Positions 28,422 to 39,900 of a DNA stretch of 64,000 bases are shown piece after piece (position 1 is the stretch's first letter; each line of letters opens with the position of its first letter). Position numbers and translations under genes: made by a program. The notes below the pieces were generated by a model, which did not search any database, was not told the DNA's origin, and saw only the letters and a program-made list of their open reading frames with translations. The stretch is from positions 7,764,935 to 7,828,934 of the forward strand of contig JACAXG010000007.1 of assembly GCA_018881555.1 (NCBI GenBank). Direction: 5' to 3'. Source of the DNA: Amblyornis subalaris (lineage: Eukaryota > Chordata > Aves > Passeriformes > Ptilonorhynchidae).

Positions 28422-29302
28422 CATGGACCATCCTAAATTCAGCCATGCAATATTAGGCACTAATATATTCACTAATATTGAATGATGCATCCTGCCCTTT
28501 TGTATCACAAGTGTACTTCACTTTCAACTACGTGGAGTTTTGAAGGAACACAGCTGCCTGACCACTTGGGATTCTTCACAGCACAAGTTTTGTGAGCCAA
28601 AGCCCACTGCTAGGTGTTTAACTAATAGCCCAGAAACATTCAGACTTTTTGTACTTAAAAAATAGGGACTACCTATGAAATACTTACAGACATCTAATNT
28701 TCCCCAGCATTAGGTTAGAAACCAACTGTGGATATGCCACATAGTGAGCAACATAAGGAATAAATTAAGTGTGCAACACTCAAAAACCCTCAGTCAGGAT
28801 ATTTGAAACAGAAGTATCTGAAACAGGTTTTCTGGCTTGCTTTTTTGCAAGGTTAATAACAACTAACTACTATCTCCTGAAAGTCACATAAAAGATCAAT
28901 TTTTAAATGGCACACTGCATAACAGAGAATGATACAGCTGACACAGGTAAAAACATCCCCAGAGAAGGAAAACAGTTTCCATATTTTGTAAGTGTGTGTT
29001 CCCCTGTGCATCCCTTAGGGAACAGGACAGGTATCTAGATAGATTTCACCAATTCACCTCATGCTCCTCAGCTTCTTTTGGTGCAACTCTTTAGTTTCAA
29101 GGGTACCAAAAGCTGCTTATTCAGTACAGCAAGGTAGTTATTAGAGAGCTACTAACCTCCTAACTTTAGGAAACACAGCACAGTCCCCTTTTTGTGTTCT
29201 GTAACACAAAGCCAAGCAGATTTCCGGAACAGTATATTTCCAGCATATATGACTGATCTAAAAATAAACAACCCCTTTTATGAGGGATTAGGCTATTTTA
29301 AT

Positions 29303-29325
29303 TTCTCTTTCCTTCCTTCCTTCCA
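29303..29325. repeat. (CTTC)n polypyrimidine repeat
   Basis: A run of CTTC/CCTT units in DCLK2 intron 1. Confidence 0.85.
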
Positions 29326-29543
29326 GCAACTTCCCTCCTCATCAGTTTCTTACAATTCACTTTCATATCACCTTTAATAACCCTGTATAAGTCACGATCT
29401 TTCCTCATCTAATGCAGTTAAATTTCCCCNTGCACTTCTCAAAACCTGGTATGACAACCAAGATTTTGGCAGATGACTAACCGCTACTAGTTCTCTTTCG
29501 ACTTTATTTAGACAAGAGGAGAGATAACAGCTTCCTACAGGCT

Positions 29544-29620
29544 TTCACAGAATCACAGAACAGCTGGGGTTGGAAGAGACCTCTGGAGCTTCAACCCCCT
29601 GCTCCAGCAGGGTAAAAGCT
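29544..29620 (-). mobile_element. CR1 LINE 3' fragment, minus orientation
   Basis: The segment starts with TCACAGAATCACAGAACAGC and continues through GGGTTGGAAGAGACCTC to a CCCCCTGCTCCAGCAGGG stretch. This is the reverse complement of a CR1 3' end. The inner border is uncertain. Confidence 0.9.
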
Positions 29621-32600
29621 TTCAGAAGACAGTCAATGCCATCTGGTATCGAACACACCTAACACCACAGCAAATAAATAACTCTTTTCAGGTAAATTAC
29701 AACTCCCCTATCCTTGAAATTAGGAGATGGACAGTGATGGAACTATTTTACTTGGAAGGGAAGTTAACTAAGAATTACATCTCATTTCACATCCACACCC
29801 CACTGCTCCAGAACTGTGTCACTGCAGCGATCTGAACATGTATTTGGAAGAATACNCATTCAATGTTTTTTAATCCTTCTTTCATCCTCCCTTTTTACCC
29901 TTCTTTGTTCAACCTGATGCATATGCCTCTTTTTAAAAGCATTACAGCTTTGGGTTCTAGCACAGGAGGGTAATCATACCTTTTGGAAGAAGCAAAAATA
30001 CAAACTGCCTACTTGGTGTTACCATCTGCTTGCCCTGACAAGAGAAAAGATATTCTAGATCTAATACAACAGTGCACATCAACTAAAATCACAGGTACTT
30101 TGCACAGGATTAAAACGTAATATGCAGTAACAACAACGATCTAAGGCAGAAAAAACTTGTATTGTTCAATACCTCGTTTCAAAAACATTCTCTTAGTCCG
30201 TATTAGCGAGGCAGAGCTCAATTCTGCAAATCAGATATTGCCCTATGCTACATGTCCTGGCCATGCATAAGGACTGNTCTGCCCAGAACCTTCCCACCTC
30301 CTGCCCAATGAGTTCCCTACAGATGCCTGTTGATTGTGTGCACAACCACGCAGACAAAACTACTGACATTTTATAAAGGGCTGTATTAATTAGGCATTGT
30401 TGTTGAAAGAACAAAGACTCAGCCATCTTTCTAGGGAACTAGAAAGATTCCCTATCAGATGCAAAATCAACATAACTTCTCTTTCCAGGAATAAAGTCTG
30501 CACTTGGTTTCCTCTCCCAAATTCCAACAATAAGTCCTAACTTTGCAGCAGACCTTTACAATCGGGATTGTCCACNTCCTTTACTAACAAGACAATGAAA
30601 GTGAAGTGGAAGAGCATGACCAACATCCATATAAAAAAACCCCATAGCTCAGGACTAAAAGGACTTAAGAGGTGCACAGTTCTATTACCATTGTGTCATG
30701 GCTTAGGAAGCTCGCATTTCTAAGAGAAACTGACGGAAATAGACAAACACTTGACTATTTAACTTTGGTAGAAAATAAAAATCAATCTACTGCTCCATTT
30801 TTGATATTGAAGGGCAAGTATAAAATTACACATGGAATCTCCTATTCAAAAGTAAAAAGCAGTGTTATGTCTGGGAGTAAAGCTGAAAGAAAAAAAGCTG
30901 AAAGAAAGTCATAATAGTCCCAACCCCCACCTCCTCTCTGGATCTGCCTGCTCAAACAGATCAGGAGCAGACAATGAAATTCTTCCCTCCTTCCATTCTA
31001 AGAAAACAGTGAAAACTGTCAAACTCATCAGCCATAATGTGTCTTAATCTACAGAGGCTGGGAATATAAATTGTATTTGCCTCAGGCTGGTCCAGCAGAG
31101 TATGCTTTTTTGATTGTCTTATGCAGTCAAGAAAAGCAATATGCTTAAAATGGATCTTCTATTTCTGACTAATAAACATGATCTGGTCAAATTTTTAACT
31201 GACTCAGCCCATAACAGCAATATTTGATATCCTCAGTACATCTGTGCATTAGCTATTTTTCTCTTGAAATGATAAACAGTAAAACAGATTGCCAAATAGA
31301 GCCAAACTCAAAAAAACACACTGACTCAATTCAGCCAGTTTGGACTATTATGATACAGAATCTGATCTTGCCAGCTTTCATATCCCAGACAGATATACCA
31401 ACCTGATAAACAGCAAATAAGCCTTAAAGAGCTTGCCTGCACTGAGACACGTCAATGTCCAAGAGCTACACACCCAGGCTGGAGCTGAGGCAGGTTTAAC
31501 GCAGATCTTGCTGGCTTGGCAAGGATTGCTCTGCACTCACCTTCTGCTCACTTCACAGATCTGCCACTACTGAACCTGAACTGCTGTGACTCCATGTCCC
31601 AGTTCAAGAACACTGGTAATGTGCCAGGAGACCAGTGAGCTCGATATTGCATCACACAGCCATGGCCCGTCTGGTGCTCAGCCTGTGGCTGGCACGCACC
31701 ACAGCACTTTAGTTTTATTTTCCTTTCTGAAAATATCAAAAAGCAATACAGCAAAACACCATTCAAAACTACTTCTGGTGCTACTGCAGTTCAAGCTTTA
31801 GGATAACACCCATGTTGAAGTATTTATTCTAGAGCAGAAATTCAAGCTTGCTGTGCTGTAACTACATGAAATAAAGAAAATAAACCCAAACCAAATCTCT
31901 TCCAGCACCTCAAGAACAAAACAGCTAGCAAAAAAACTCAAATAAGTTCATGGAATGATGGATTTACTACTTATCTACTGTCCTTTCTTTCCTGTATATA
32001 CTTTCCTTTCTCTGTGTGGTGATTAGACTTATACCGGTGAAGTTTTTAGCATGCTAACTGGAGAACATACTAATCCAATTATGCTGCTATAGGATTTTCC
32101 TAAGATTCCTGAGAGTTGTATTGGTCATGGATAGATGACTAATTGGGACTCCTTTTTCCCCCTTTTATTTCATTGAGAAAGCATAGAAGTGGCATTTCAA
32201 TTGTGACATTTATTTTGCTTTATTCTTCCAGTGAAGAGCCATGACAAAGGTTACACTTTCAATGAATATTTGAAGAGANGAAAGGTAAGTTTTGCTTTCA
32301 GTTATTAATTTAGAGTTGTGAGAGTATACACTGCATTTATACTGCTACCCAGCAAGTAATTTTGTCTTTTAGGTCATAAAAGCTGAATATAATTTCCGCT
32401 GCAACATTTCAAAAGTCACCCCAAGTTATCNCTAGTTTCACCTCCTTTCCCTTCTGTCAACACTTCAGCATATATTTTTTTAAGGTATCTCTAAAGTCAC
32501 CACCAAAACATGAAAAAGTTTTTGACTTATTTAATTTCTTTATCACCACATGGTCAGCATTTCACTCTTCAGTCATTTTACATTTCTGTGCTGGTTACAC

Positions 32601-32792
32601 AAACCCTTGACAATTTCCTGTTTTCACTGCAGGACAGCTTTATGGTAGATCACATCACATAATGGCCAAAGTCGTCAGCACTATGTTACTATTAGGAAGT
32701 GCACCTCCATGCATACATTTTTTGAGGGAAACCCCCTTCACANAAATGCTGTAGCCTCTCCCTTTCTCTTCCATGTTGCGGAGTGGCTGGTC

Positions 32793-32969
32793 CCTAACTC
32801 TCAGTGCCCTTATCGGTGGATTATGTAAAGCTCTTCGGGTTCCCCTTCCCATCAAATTCTCCAGGTGTGATTCAGCATTGCTTTGAAAAAGGCAAGTTTC
32901 CAAGTCAAAGCTTAAAGGATACACAGCTGAAAGCCTAAGAAGCAGGAGGCATTGGAAGGCCTATAAATC
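32793..32969. repeat. Copy A of an unidentified ~175-bp direct repeat
   Basis: The sequence from CCTAACTCTCAGTGCCCTTA to TTGGAAGGCCTATAAAT recurs in the same orientation at 39901-40075. By eye the two are about 85% identical with one- or two-base gaps, and many differences are C/T or G/A changes. Both share CATTCTCCAGGTG-like and ATTCAGCATTGCTTTGAAAA blocks. This copy is in DCLK2 intron 1, about 0.9 kb from exon 1. I do not recognise it as CR1. It could be part of an LTR, a DNA transposon or SINE, or a local duplication. Confidence 0.85.
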
Positions 32970-33901
32970 TTACTTCTCCATTAATGCAAACCAGCTACAC
33001 CTGGCACAGAAAGTCACTGAGTTGAAGACTGCAGTGGCTGATGTATTAAACACCTGAGAAAAATGATCAAGTGCAACTTCACAGAGTGCACAACTCAACC
33101 AAAGCATTTGGAAAGCATGTAATGCTGAGCTTAAGCTGTATTTTAAGACATCATGTGAAAAGGTTGGGGCATTCTGCTCCTCGTCCTGATATTTATCATT
33201 CCCTACAAACAAGGGGTATACATTTAATAGAGAAAACAGGACTTCTGGTCCCATTTTGAGACAGTCAGGTGCTGCTCTGTTGAGAGTCACAAGGTCTACA
33301 TAACCTTAGCAGCTAAGTCCCATTATGAAAAGCTACTTAGGAACAATTCTGAAATGTATCTGATTCTGCAACGTGCTCTTGAAAGTCACACAAGGTAGAT
33401 AATTCCCTCTACTAACNTAGACTCTGATCACATTTGAAACTAGGACTTAACACCTGTTAGTTTTGGTAAGTGCTGGGGTATAAATACCTTCTTTTACAGC
33501 ACTGGGGCTTTCCCTCTGAAAGCTGAAGCCATTGTGAGAGCTAAATTATAGCATTTCCCTCTCTTACAAATGAAAGGTAGCCAAGAACTTTACTACAGTT
33601 CTTGCAGATGAAAGGAGCACCTGCTGCGTAGCTACCATTGGAGTCAAGCCCACGCATGCAGCACTCGGGGTGANGGGAAAAGCGGATGGTCCACACCGGG
33701 AAAACGAGGCCCCACCGCCCCTCACAGCAGTGGGCAACCCCGGCCACTTGCCCTCAAGGGCTCTGCGGCTGCCCATTTTCAGCAAGGCGACCTCTCAGCT
33801 TTGATCCGGGTAGCGACGGGAAAGCTCACCCCAGGGAGCGCCCGCCGCCCACCACCAGGTCCCACGGCCACCTCCCGCCGGACTTCGACATGCCCCCTCA
33901 C

Positions 33902-34316
33902 CTTCCACCAGCTCGTCCAGGCTGGTGAGCTTCTTGCTGCCATCGATGGTGTAGATGGTGCGGACCCCCTGGGGCAGGTTCACGTTGTCCGACAGGGACC
34001 GGGTGAGCTCCACCAGGAGGGCGTCGAAGGAGCGGAATCGGTCGGGGGAGATGGCGTACACCAAGCCCTTGAAGTACCTGTCCCCGTTGCGGTAGAAGCG
34101 GGCTTTGCGCGCCTTCTTCTCGGAGCTGAGCGCCTGCAGCGTGCGGGTGCGGTAGAGGCTGCAGTGGGCGCTGTGCGCCGGGCTGGGCACCAGCCCATTG
34201 CCCCGCGGCCCCGCGCCGCCGCCGGACCCGGAGCCGCCGCGCCGCGGCCCCGAGCGCTGCTGCCGCTTGTCCCGCTCCTCGAAGTGCTCCAGCTCGATGC
34301 TCCGGCTGCTCGCCAT
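33902..34316 (-). CDS. DCLK2: DCLK2 coding exon 1 (N-terminus and most of doublecortin domain 1)
   Basis: This exon encodes residues 1-138 plus the first base of codon 139 of doublecortin-like kinase 2, a microtubule-associated Ser/Thr kinase of neurons. The protein begins [18 protein letters not shown], the N-terminus typical of DCLK2; DCLK1 begins differently. A Gly/Ser/Arg-rich stretch follows at about residues 21-41, then the family motif PSPAHSAHC near 45-52. Doublecortin domain 1, which binds microtubules, starts near residue 71 and includes [11 protein letters not shown], the [11 protein letters not shown] segment and [16 protein letters not shown]. The start codon is the first ATG of this frame at the conserved N-terminus. 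Its context is only moderate: C at -3 and G at +4. The exon ends at 33902 before a GTGAGG donor, and the open frame read past that donor is intron. Ser-Leu-Tyr at 53-55 replaces the Ser-Phe-Tyr I recall from relatives. No N falls in the exon. The identification rests on remembered family sequence, but exon 2 agrees with it. Confidence 0.95.
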
Positions 34317-34879
34317 GGGGAGCCGCCCGCCCTCGCAGCTCCGCTACGCGCCGCTACGCCCGCCCCCCGCGCTCGCAAGGGCTCCGGCCGCCTAATTCAG
34401 CATCGCGCCCGGCCGCTCCCGCCGGGAGGGCTGCGGCTGAGCGCGGCGCCCGACCTGCCCCGCGACCGCGGCCCCGGCCCCGCCGAGCCGCCGCTACCCG
34501 CTGCTGCGCCCGCGGCCGCGCACAAAAGCATCCCTCACGCCCGAGCGCGGCGCCTCCCGGCTACGGGCGATGCCGGCAGCCGAGCGACAGGCTCGGGGGA
34601 GCCCCGCGGCCGCGCCCCCGCGCCGTGCCCATGCGGGCTCGCCCGATGCGCCGTCCCCTTCTCAGCCTCTTCCCTGCTGGCTCCGCCGGGCAGCGGCGGC
34701 GGGGCCGGAGCGCCTATTCCGCTCCCGGCGCGGGGGTACCGGCACGGCCGGACAGCGCGGGGAGCGGCGCAGGTCCCGGCTCCCGGTCGGGCAGGGGCGC
34801 CGCTGCCGCCCGGCTCGGCAGGGAGCAACCGCAGCGGATCCGGCGGGAGCAGCGCGCCCGCGGCCCGGCCGTGGAGCGG

Positions 34880-34935
34880 GAGCGGGCGGGGCTCCTGCCG
34901 GGCCGGGGGCCGGGCGGGCGCGGGGGCGGTGCCAC
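34880..34935. promoter_or_regulatory. GC-box (Sp/KLF-like) cluster
   Basis: Several G-rich runs of the GGGCGGGG or GGGGGCGG type lie within about 55 bases, 560-620 bases upstream of the DCLK2 start codon. Such runs bind Sp/KLF factors and are common in TATA-less CpG-island promoters. In sequence this GC-rich some matches are expected by chance. Confidence 0.45.
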
Positions 34936-34958
34936 CTCGGCCGCGTCCGGCGCGGAGG

Positions 34959-34985
34959 CGGGATCGGGATCGGGATCGGGATCGG
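34959..34985 (+). repeat. (CGGGAT)n hexamer microsatellite, four units plus three bases
   Basis: Four perfect copies of CGGGAT are followed by CGG. The tract lies inside the CpG island about 640 bases upstream of the DCLK2 ATG. It may lie in or near the 5' UTR or core promoter, and its length may vary between individuals. Confidence 0.9.
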
Positions 34986-35136
34986 CCGCGGGAAGGGTGG
35001 GAGCGGCGGCTCGCGGGGAGGGAAAGGGGTGCAGCTAGGGGAGGAGAGCGAATTCGGGGGAGCAGCAGCTTTCCCGCAGTACGTCCCGCGGGGCGGACAA
35101 CTAAGCATCCCTGTCATTTCTCAGACAGAGGAAATG

Positions 35137-35435
35137 NTTTACAAGGGCATGTAGAGATAGGACGCGGGGTAATGGATTCAAACTGGAACAGAGTAGGTGT
35201 AGATTGGATATAGGGCGAAATTCTTCNCTGTGAGGATGATGAGCCACTGGCACAGGTTGCCCAGGAAGCTGTGGCTGCCTCTTCCCTGCAAGTGTTCAAG
35301 GCCAGGTTGGATGGGGCTCTGAGCAACCTGGTCCAGTGGAAAGTGTCCTTGTCCATGGCCGAAAGATTGGAAAGGATCATCTTTAAGCTCCCTTCTAATC
35401 CAAACCATACTGTGAATNTATGATTTTATGATTTT
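35137..35435 (+). mobile_element. CR1 LINE fragment abutting the DCLK2 CpG island
   Basis: This is a plus-oriented CR1 3' part: TTTACAAGGGCATGTAGAGA, then a segment around GCACAGGTTGCCCAGGAAGC, then TTGGATGGGGCTCTGAGCAA, ending TATGATTTTATGATTTT. It begins where the GC-rich island stops, about 0.8 kb upstream of the DCLK2 start codon. The open frames through it are chance or GC-driven. Confidence 0.93.
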
Positions 35436-38283
35436 CCTTTTGCGTTTGTGAATGCCACCACCTCTCTGAGGACTCAAATAACCCCATCCACACAGCCCAA
35501 ACCTCCTAAACGTGCTGCAGCCTGGGGCTTCCGCAGGGATCTTCTCAGTGCTCCCGAGGTTGCTCAAGTCAAATTCACTTTTCGTAGAAATCGCCAACAA
35601 ATGCATTAAACTGGATGCAATTTCAACTTTTTTCGAACTTATTTTACCTATTACAGAATATATTTTCTTTTCTTGGCATAATGAGTATGTAAAAAAATGT
35701 AAAAGGCATTTACAACTACTATTTTAGGTCTCTTACATGAGGAAATTCCAATTATGTTATGTTACGTCATTGCAGGTGGCCACATTCTCCTCTTCTGTCT
35801 AATTTTCTTCACCACACTTTTGATGGATTTATTATTTTTCACTTTTTATGTTTTGAAATGCCAATAAAATTGGTCTCATCATTTTTACTCACCGTCTCAC
35901 CATTATTACTGGGTTTCTTACAATACTCCTAAAGACAATGCATGGAAAACACCAGTGAAATTCATTCTTTATTGAAGTGCCAACTTCTGTGATGCCTGGA
36001 AACATCCACAATCAAAAAGAAGTGATAAACCATGGGGCTGGATTATCTCCTCTGGTGGTAAAACCAACCAAAAGAATTGAATGAAGGGGGAATTTTTTTA
36101 CAGTCATGGCATGAATACACCTGCTAAGATTAGACATGCAGGTCTTGCCTAGGAAGCAGGACCGAAAAGCCACAAAGCAATAGAGATCAACTTTTTAGAC
36201 TGCTTTTGATCTGTGGTTTCTAGTCCTGATTACAGGCAAAGTTACACAGAGGAAGTTCAAACTCANCTGAGTAATTTTGCTCCGGAGTGGATTGGTCTCA
36301 GCTGCAAAGTTATATTTTTTCCAAATGGTACCACATTGCATGGGCATGTCTAACCTTTGCAGAACGAGTCACACTACTTAGTTCAAACCTCAGCTGAAGG
36401 TTGTTTGGACCAACCTTTTCCAATTTGCTCAGAAGCAGGTCATGAAAGCTAAGGGAAGTTTAATCCTCTCCTCTTGCACACCGTCTGTCTCCTCCGAGCT
36501 GTTCACTATTGCCACAGCACAGTGCTCAACAATGCGTAGAACACTCATGCAGGCTAATATGTAAAGTATATATATAACGATTTAATGTATTAGCTGTGTC
36601 TGTGACTAAATTTAGGTTGGAGAATTCAGTGCCAGGGTTAGCATTTTACTGGTTTCAAGTTGTTTTGCTGGGTGGTAGGATACGTCATGGGTGGGACTTG
36701 CTCTGACTTCTGAACTCTCTTGCTAGGGATGGGATGGAGAAAAAGGAGTTTTATACAACATCTAGTAAGCTAAAACTAAAAGGGAATTCTCCAGCTTTGA
36801 CCAGGAAAATTCTCTCTCCTCCTCAAAGGGAATTCCCACTCCAGAGAATTTTCAAAGTCTGGACAGCAACAATGTTTTATAGAGCATATAAAGATGAAAT
36901 TGACATCTGGCCTGTAAAACTAAACTGCTTCTGTATTAAGAGGATATTTACAGAGAGGTTGGGATGAGGTCTGCCTGCGTAGCTGCCAAGGAAATTTCTG
37001 GTGACACCTCAAACATGGTCCTACAACTTGTGCACTTTTTTTTTGGTTCTCCTCGGATGCTGTGTGTGTTTTTAATAAGCTCCATAAACCTCCACTGAGA
37101 ATGGTTCACATTTCTGCATATGCTTTGCCTTTTCCTTGCCACCTTGTGTGCCCTAGAGAGTTATCTGTAGTCAAACATGTTTTCAAAGACTTTCTAAGAT
37201 GAGAAATATAGCCCCAAACAACCCCATATGCAGCTGAAGGACATTTGTAGTTACACATTAGAAAATTAATGTGATTAATATGCAGTCCTGTATGGAACTG
37301 AGCTATGCATTCCCATTGTCTTNTTCCAAAATAGCTTTGACAAATTAGCAGTTCACTTAACAGCAAGCAAGGTTACATGTATAAATGATACCTTGCTTAT
37401 TAACCTAAATCTCCAGACACTGTGAAAATATGATTACCATTCATTCTTGTGATATTCTTATTCTATAAATATACATTTCCTATTTGTAAAGAAAAGAGCT
37501 TCCAGTTTTCATGTCCACNTAATTAATCAGTTCTCTCACCTGACTTTCCTTTGTTTTTTTTCTTTCGCTTTTGTTGTGGTAAGCATAATGAATTCTTGGT
37601 TTAAATCACTTCCTGCATCTAGAAGATCTCCTATGTGGTTTTTTTGTTTGGTTAGTTGTTTTGAAACAAGCAAGCCCTGTGAGAAATTTCTAAAAAGAAA
37701 CCAAGGAAACTTAACCATCACTTGCACTGTCTTTTCTTCTTCTGTTACCTGAACTCTTTACCTTCCTGGTGGTAATCAGTGAAANTCAAGTCACTTAGAA
37801 CATTTAATAGGATTGATTAGGTGAAATTCAGTTCAGAATCAAAGTTTACAGAGGATGGCTTTAGAAAAAAATTATGTATCTGACCTTTGCATTTAGCCCA
37901 TTGATTTCACCTTGAAAGTGATAATACATAATGTTGCTAAAGAAGAAAAAAAAAACACCATAAACTTGTTGTGTTGTGTTATGTTGACTNGAGATTTATT
38001 ATATGCAAAACATTATTTGAATAATTCAATAAGAAAATGTTTACTTGTAGCACCAAAGACACCAAATTTGAGTATTTAAGCAATTAAATAATTATTTGTT
38101 TTCGAACCAAGAATGCTAAAATGCTTTTAAAATATTCATACAATAAAATCTCTCAGCATCCCTGTGAGATTCTGTGCCCTACTTCATAGACACATAAAAA
38201 TGGAAAAACAAAGTTTAAGCAACTTGACCAAGTAGCAGAGAAATATATCAGCATAGGTGGCATAAGAAAGATCTTCAGTCCTC

Positions 38284-38920
38284 AGTGAGCCAGTGTGTGC
38301 CCAGGTGGTCAAGAAGGCCGATGGCATCTGGCCTGTATCAGCAAGAGTGTGGCCAGTGGGACCAGGGCAGTGATTGTGCCCCTGTACTCGGCACTGGCAC
38401 TCGAGGCCACACCTCGAGTCCTGTGTCCAATTCTGGGCTCCTCACTACAAGAAAGACATTGAGGGGCTGGAGCAAGTCCAGNGAAGGGCAACAGAGCTGG
38501 GGAAGGGTCTGGAGCACAAGTCTGATGAGGAACAGCTCAGGGAGATGAGATTGTGTAGCCTGGAGAAAAGGAGGCTCAGGGGAGAACTTAATCATTCTCT
38601 ACAACTGCCTGAAAGGAAGTTGTAGCAAGATGGTCAGGCCCTTCTTCCAAGGAACCGGTGATAGCCCAAGAAATGGCCTCAAGTTGCACCAGGGAAGGTG
38701 GATATTANGAAAAAAATCTTCACCAAAAGGGTAGTCAAGCCTTGGAAGAGGCTGCTCAGGTAAATGGTGGAATCACCATCCCTGGAGNTACTTTAAAGAT
38801 GTNTAAACATGGCACTTAAGGGTAGGGTTTAGTGATTGTCTCAGGAGTGCTAGGCTAGTGGTTGGACTTGATGATCTTAGAGGTCTTTTCCAATTGAAAC
38901 AACTCTGTGATTTCATAATC
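38284..38920 (+). mobile_element. CR1 LINE fragment, longer copy
   Basis: A plus-oriented CR1 of about 640 bases. It shows the 3' end of the reverse-transcriptase reading region (CAGTGGGACCAGGGCAGTGA, then CTGGAGCAAGTCCAG, GATGAGGAACAGCTCAGGGA and TAGCCTGGAGAAAAGGAGGC). The 3' UTR segment follows (GGTTGGACTTGATGATCTTA) and the element ends TGTGATTTCATAATCTCAT. Frame disruptions and several N show it is inactive; the true 5' end is missing. Confidence 0.93.
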
Positions 38921-39900
38921 TCATTTTGAAGCGTGTTCTTCTCACATTAACACTTGTTCATCAGTGGGAATGTGAGTCTGAGGGTCGTTGAATATTGAGT
39001 TATCTCTATGCTTCTTAAAGTGTCATAGAGAAATGTCTGAGTCCGGGATCTGTGATAAGTCATTGTAAATGTCTATGCAAAAGACCTCGGAATTATTCAC
39101 CTGTTTAGATAGATTAGAAGAAAATGCCATACAGAAGTTCAGTTACTTGTTAAATGACTTTGTACACATCCCAAAGGACAACTTCTTCCCTAAATTTGTC
39201 TTTAAGAGCATTTCTGAACATCTATTTAAGAGTTCTGAAAGTAGTAAAAAACCATACGAATAAAAGCTGTATAAAACAAATATTGTACCTGAAACANGAA
39301 AATGTAGAGATGGAAAGATCCTCACATTATGTTCTATTTCAATCTGCTATACTGAGGAAGACTCAAATGCACCAAAACCATTCCTAGCAAGGTCCTGGTT
39401 TAAAGCCTCCTTGTTGCTGAGATTCATATAAACCAGATGCTGCTCAAATCAATATCTTTCTCTCCATATCCAGTTATTCTTTCTCTTCCATATTAGCATC
39501 CTCCTGCAGAACTTCTCTAGCATTTTGCTGTCATTCAACAGAGAAACTTTTGTCCGGTTTTCCTGTCCCTGATGTAGGAATGCATGAAAGGAGTGGGATG
39601 CTACCTTCATCCAGAGCAGCATGAATGAAGTTGTAAAATATTCTCAAAATAAGTAACCATGTCATGCAAACCTAGTTTTTACGCTGTAGTGAAGATCTTG
39701 GAAGAGGTAGGATACNCTCCCAACAGGCTCCTTCTGAAGCCAACTGAGATCTCAGTCCTTTTGCCCTCCAGTAAAAATCAGTTCCGAGTTATAATTGATT
39801 GTTCAGTGACACGAGGTAACGGTCCTCACCCACTCAAGCTGGATCAGAGACGGCCACATTAAATGAATTGAGTATGTTTTTTTAATGATATAAATAAATG

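Larger units (their letters stand above)
22968..33901 (-). other. DCLK2: DCLK2 intron 1
   Basis: This is the 10.9 kb intron between the exon 1 donor (GTGAGG reading down from 33901) and the exon 2 acceptor (AG at 22969-22968). It interrupts the Gly-139 codon after its first base. The end near exon 1 lies in the CpG island; the rest is AT-rich. It contains CR1 fragments near 24.8, 28.3 and 29.5 kb, simple repeats, and one copy of an unidentified 175-bp direct repeat at 32.8 kb. I saw no further coding exon. Confidence 0.85.
33660..35110. promoter_or_regulatory. DCLK2: CpG island over DCLK2 promoter and first exon
   Basis: Base composition changes sharply from AT-rich flanks to very GC-rich, CpG-dense sequence from about 33.66 to 35.11 kb. 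The island covers coding exon 1 and about 800 bases upstream of its ATG. GC-box-like GGGCGGGG and GGGGGCGG strings cluster at about 34.88-34.93 kb. I saw no convincing TATA box, as expected for a CpG-island promoter. Transcription of DCLK2 probably starts between about 34.4 and 34.9 kb, but the exact site cannot be read from the sequence. Long open frames on both strands here come from GC richness and are not taken as genes. Confidence 0.85.

Noticed and set aside
32655..33290. Open frames around the 32.8 kb repeat copy as a possible gene
   Set aside because: Copy B of the repeat has different frames and stops, so no protein is conserved between copies.
33795..33901. Continuation of the exon 1 reading frame beyond codon 138
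   Set aside because: It follows a good GTGAGG donor and loses family similarity at once, while exon 2 resumes the protein in phase.
33980..35154. Several other open frames on both strands in the CpG island
   Set aside because: All are low-complexity Arg/Pro/Ala/Gly translations caused by GC richness, and they overlap exon 1 or one another.
33801..35213. A 470-codon open frame on the plus strand across the CpG island
   Set aside because: It lies antisense to DCLK2 exon 1, is dominated by Ala, Gly, Pro and Arg as expected for GC-rich DNA lacking stops, and runs into a CR1. No domain is visible.
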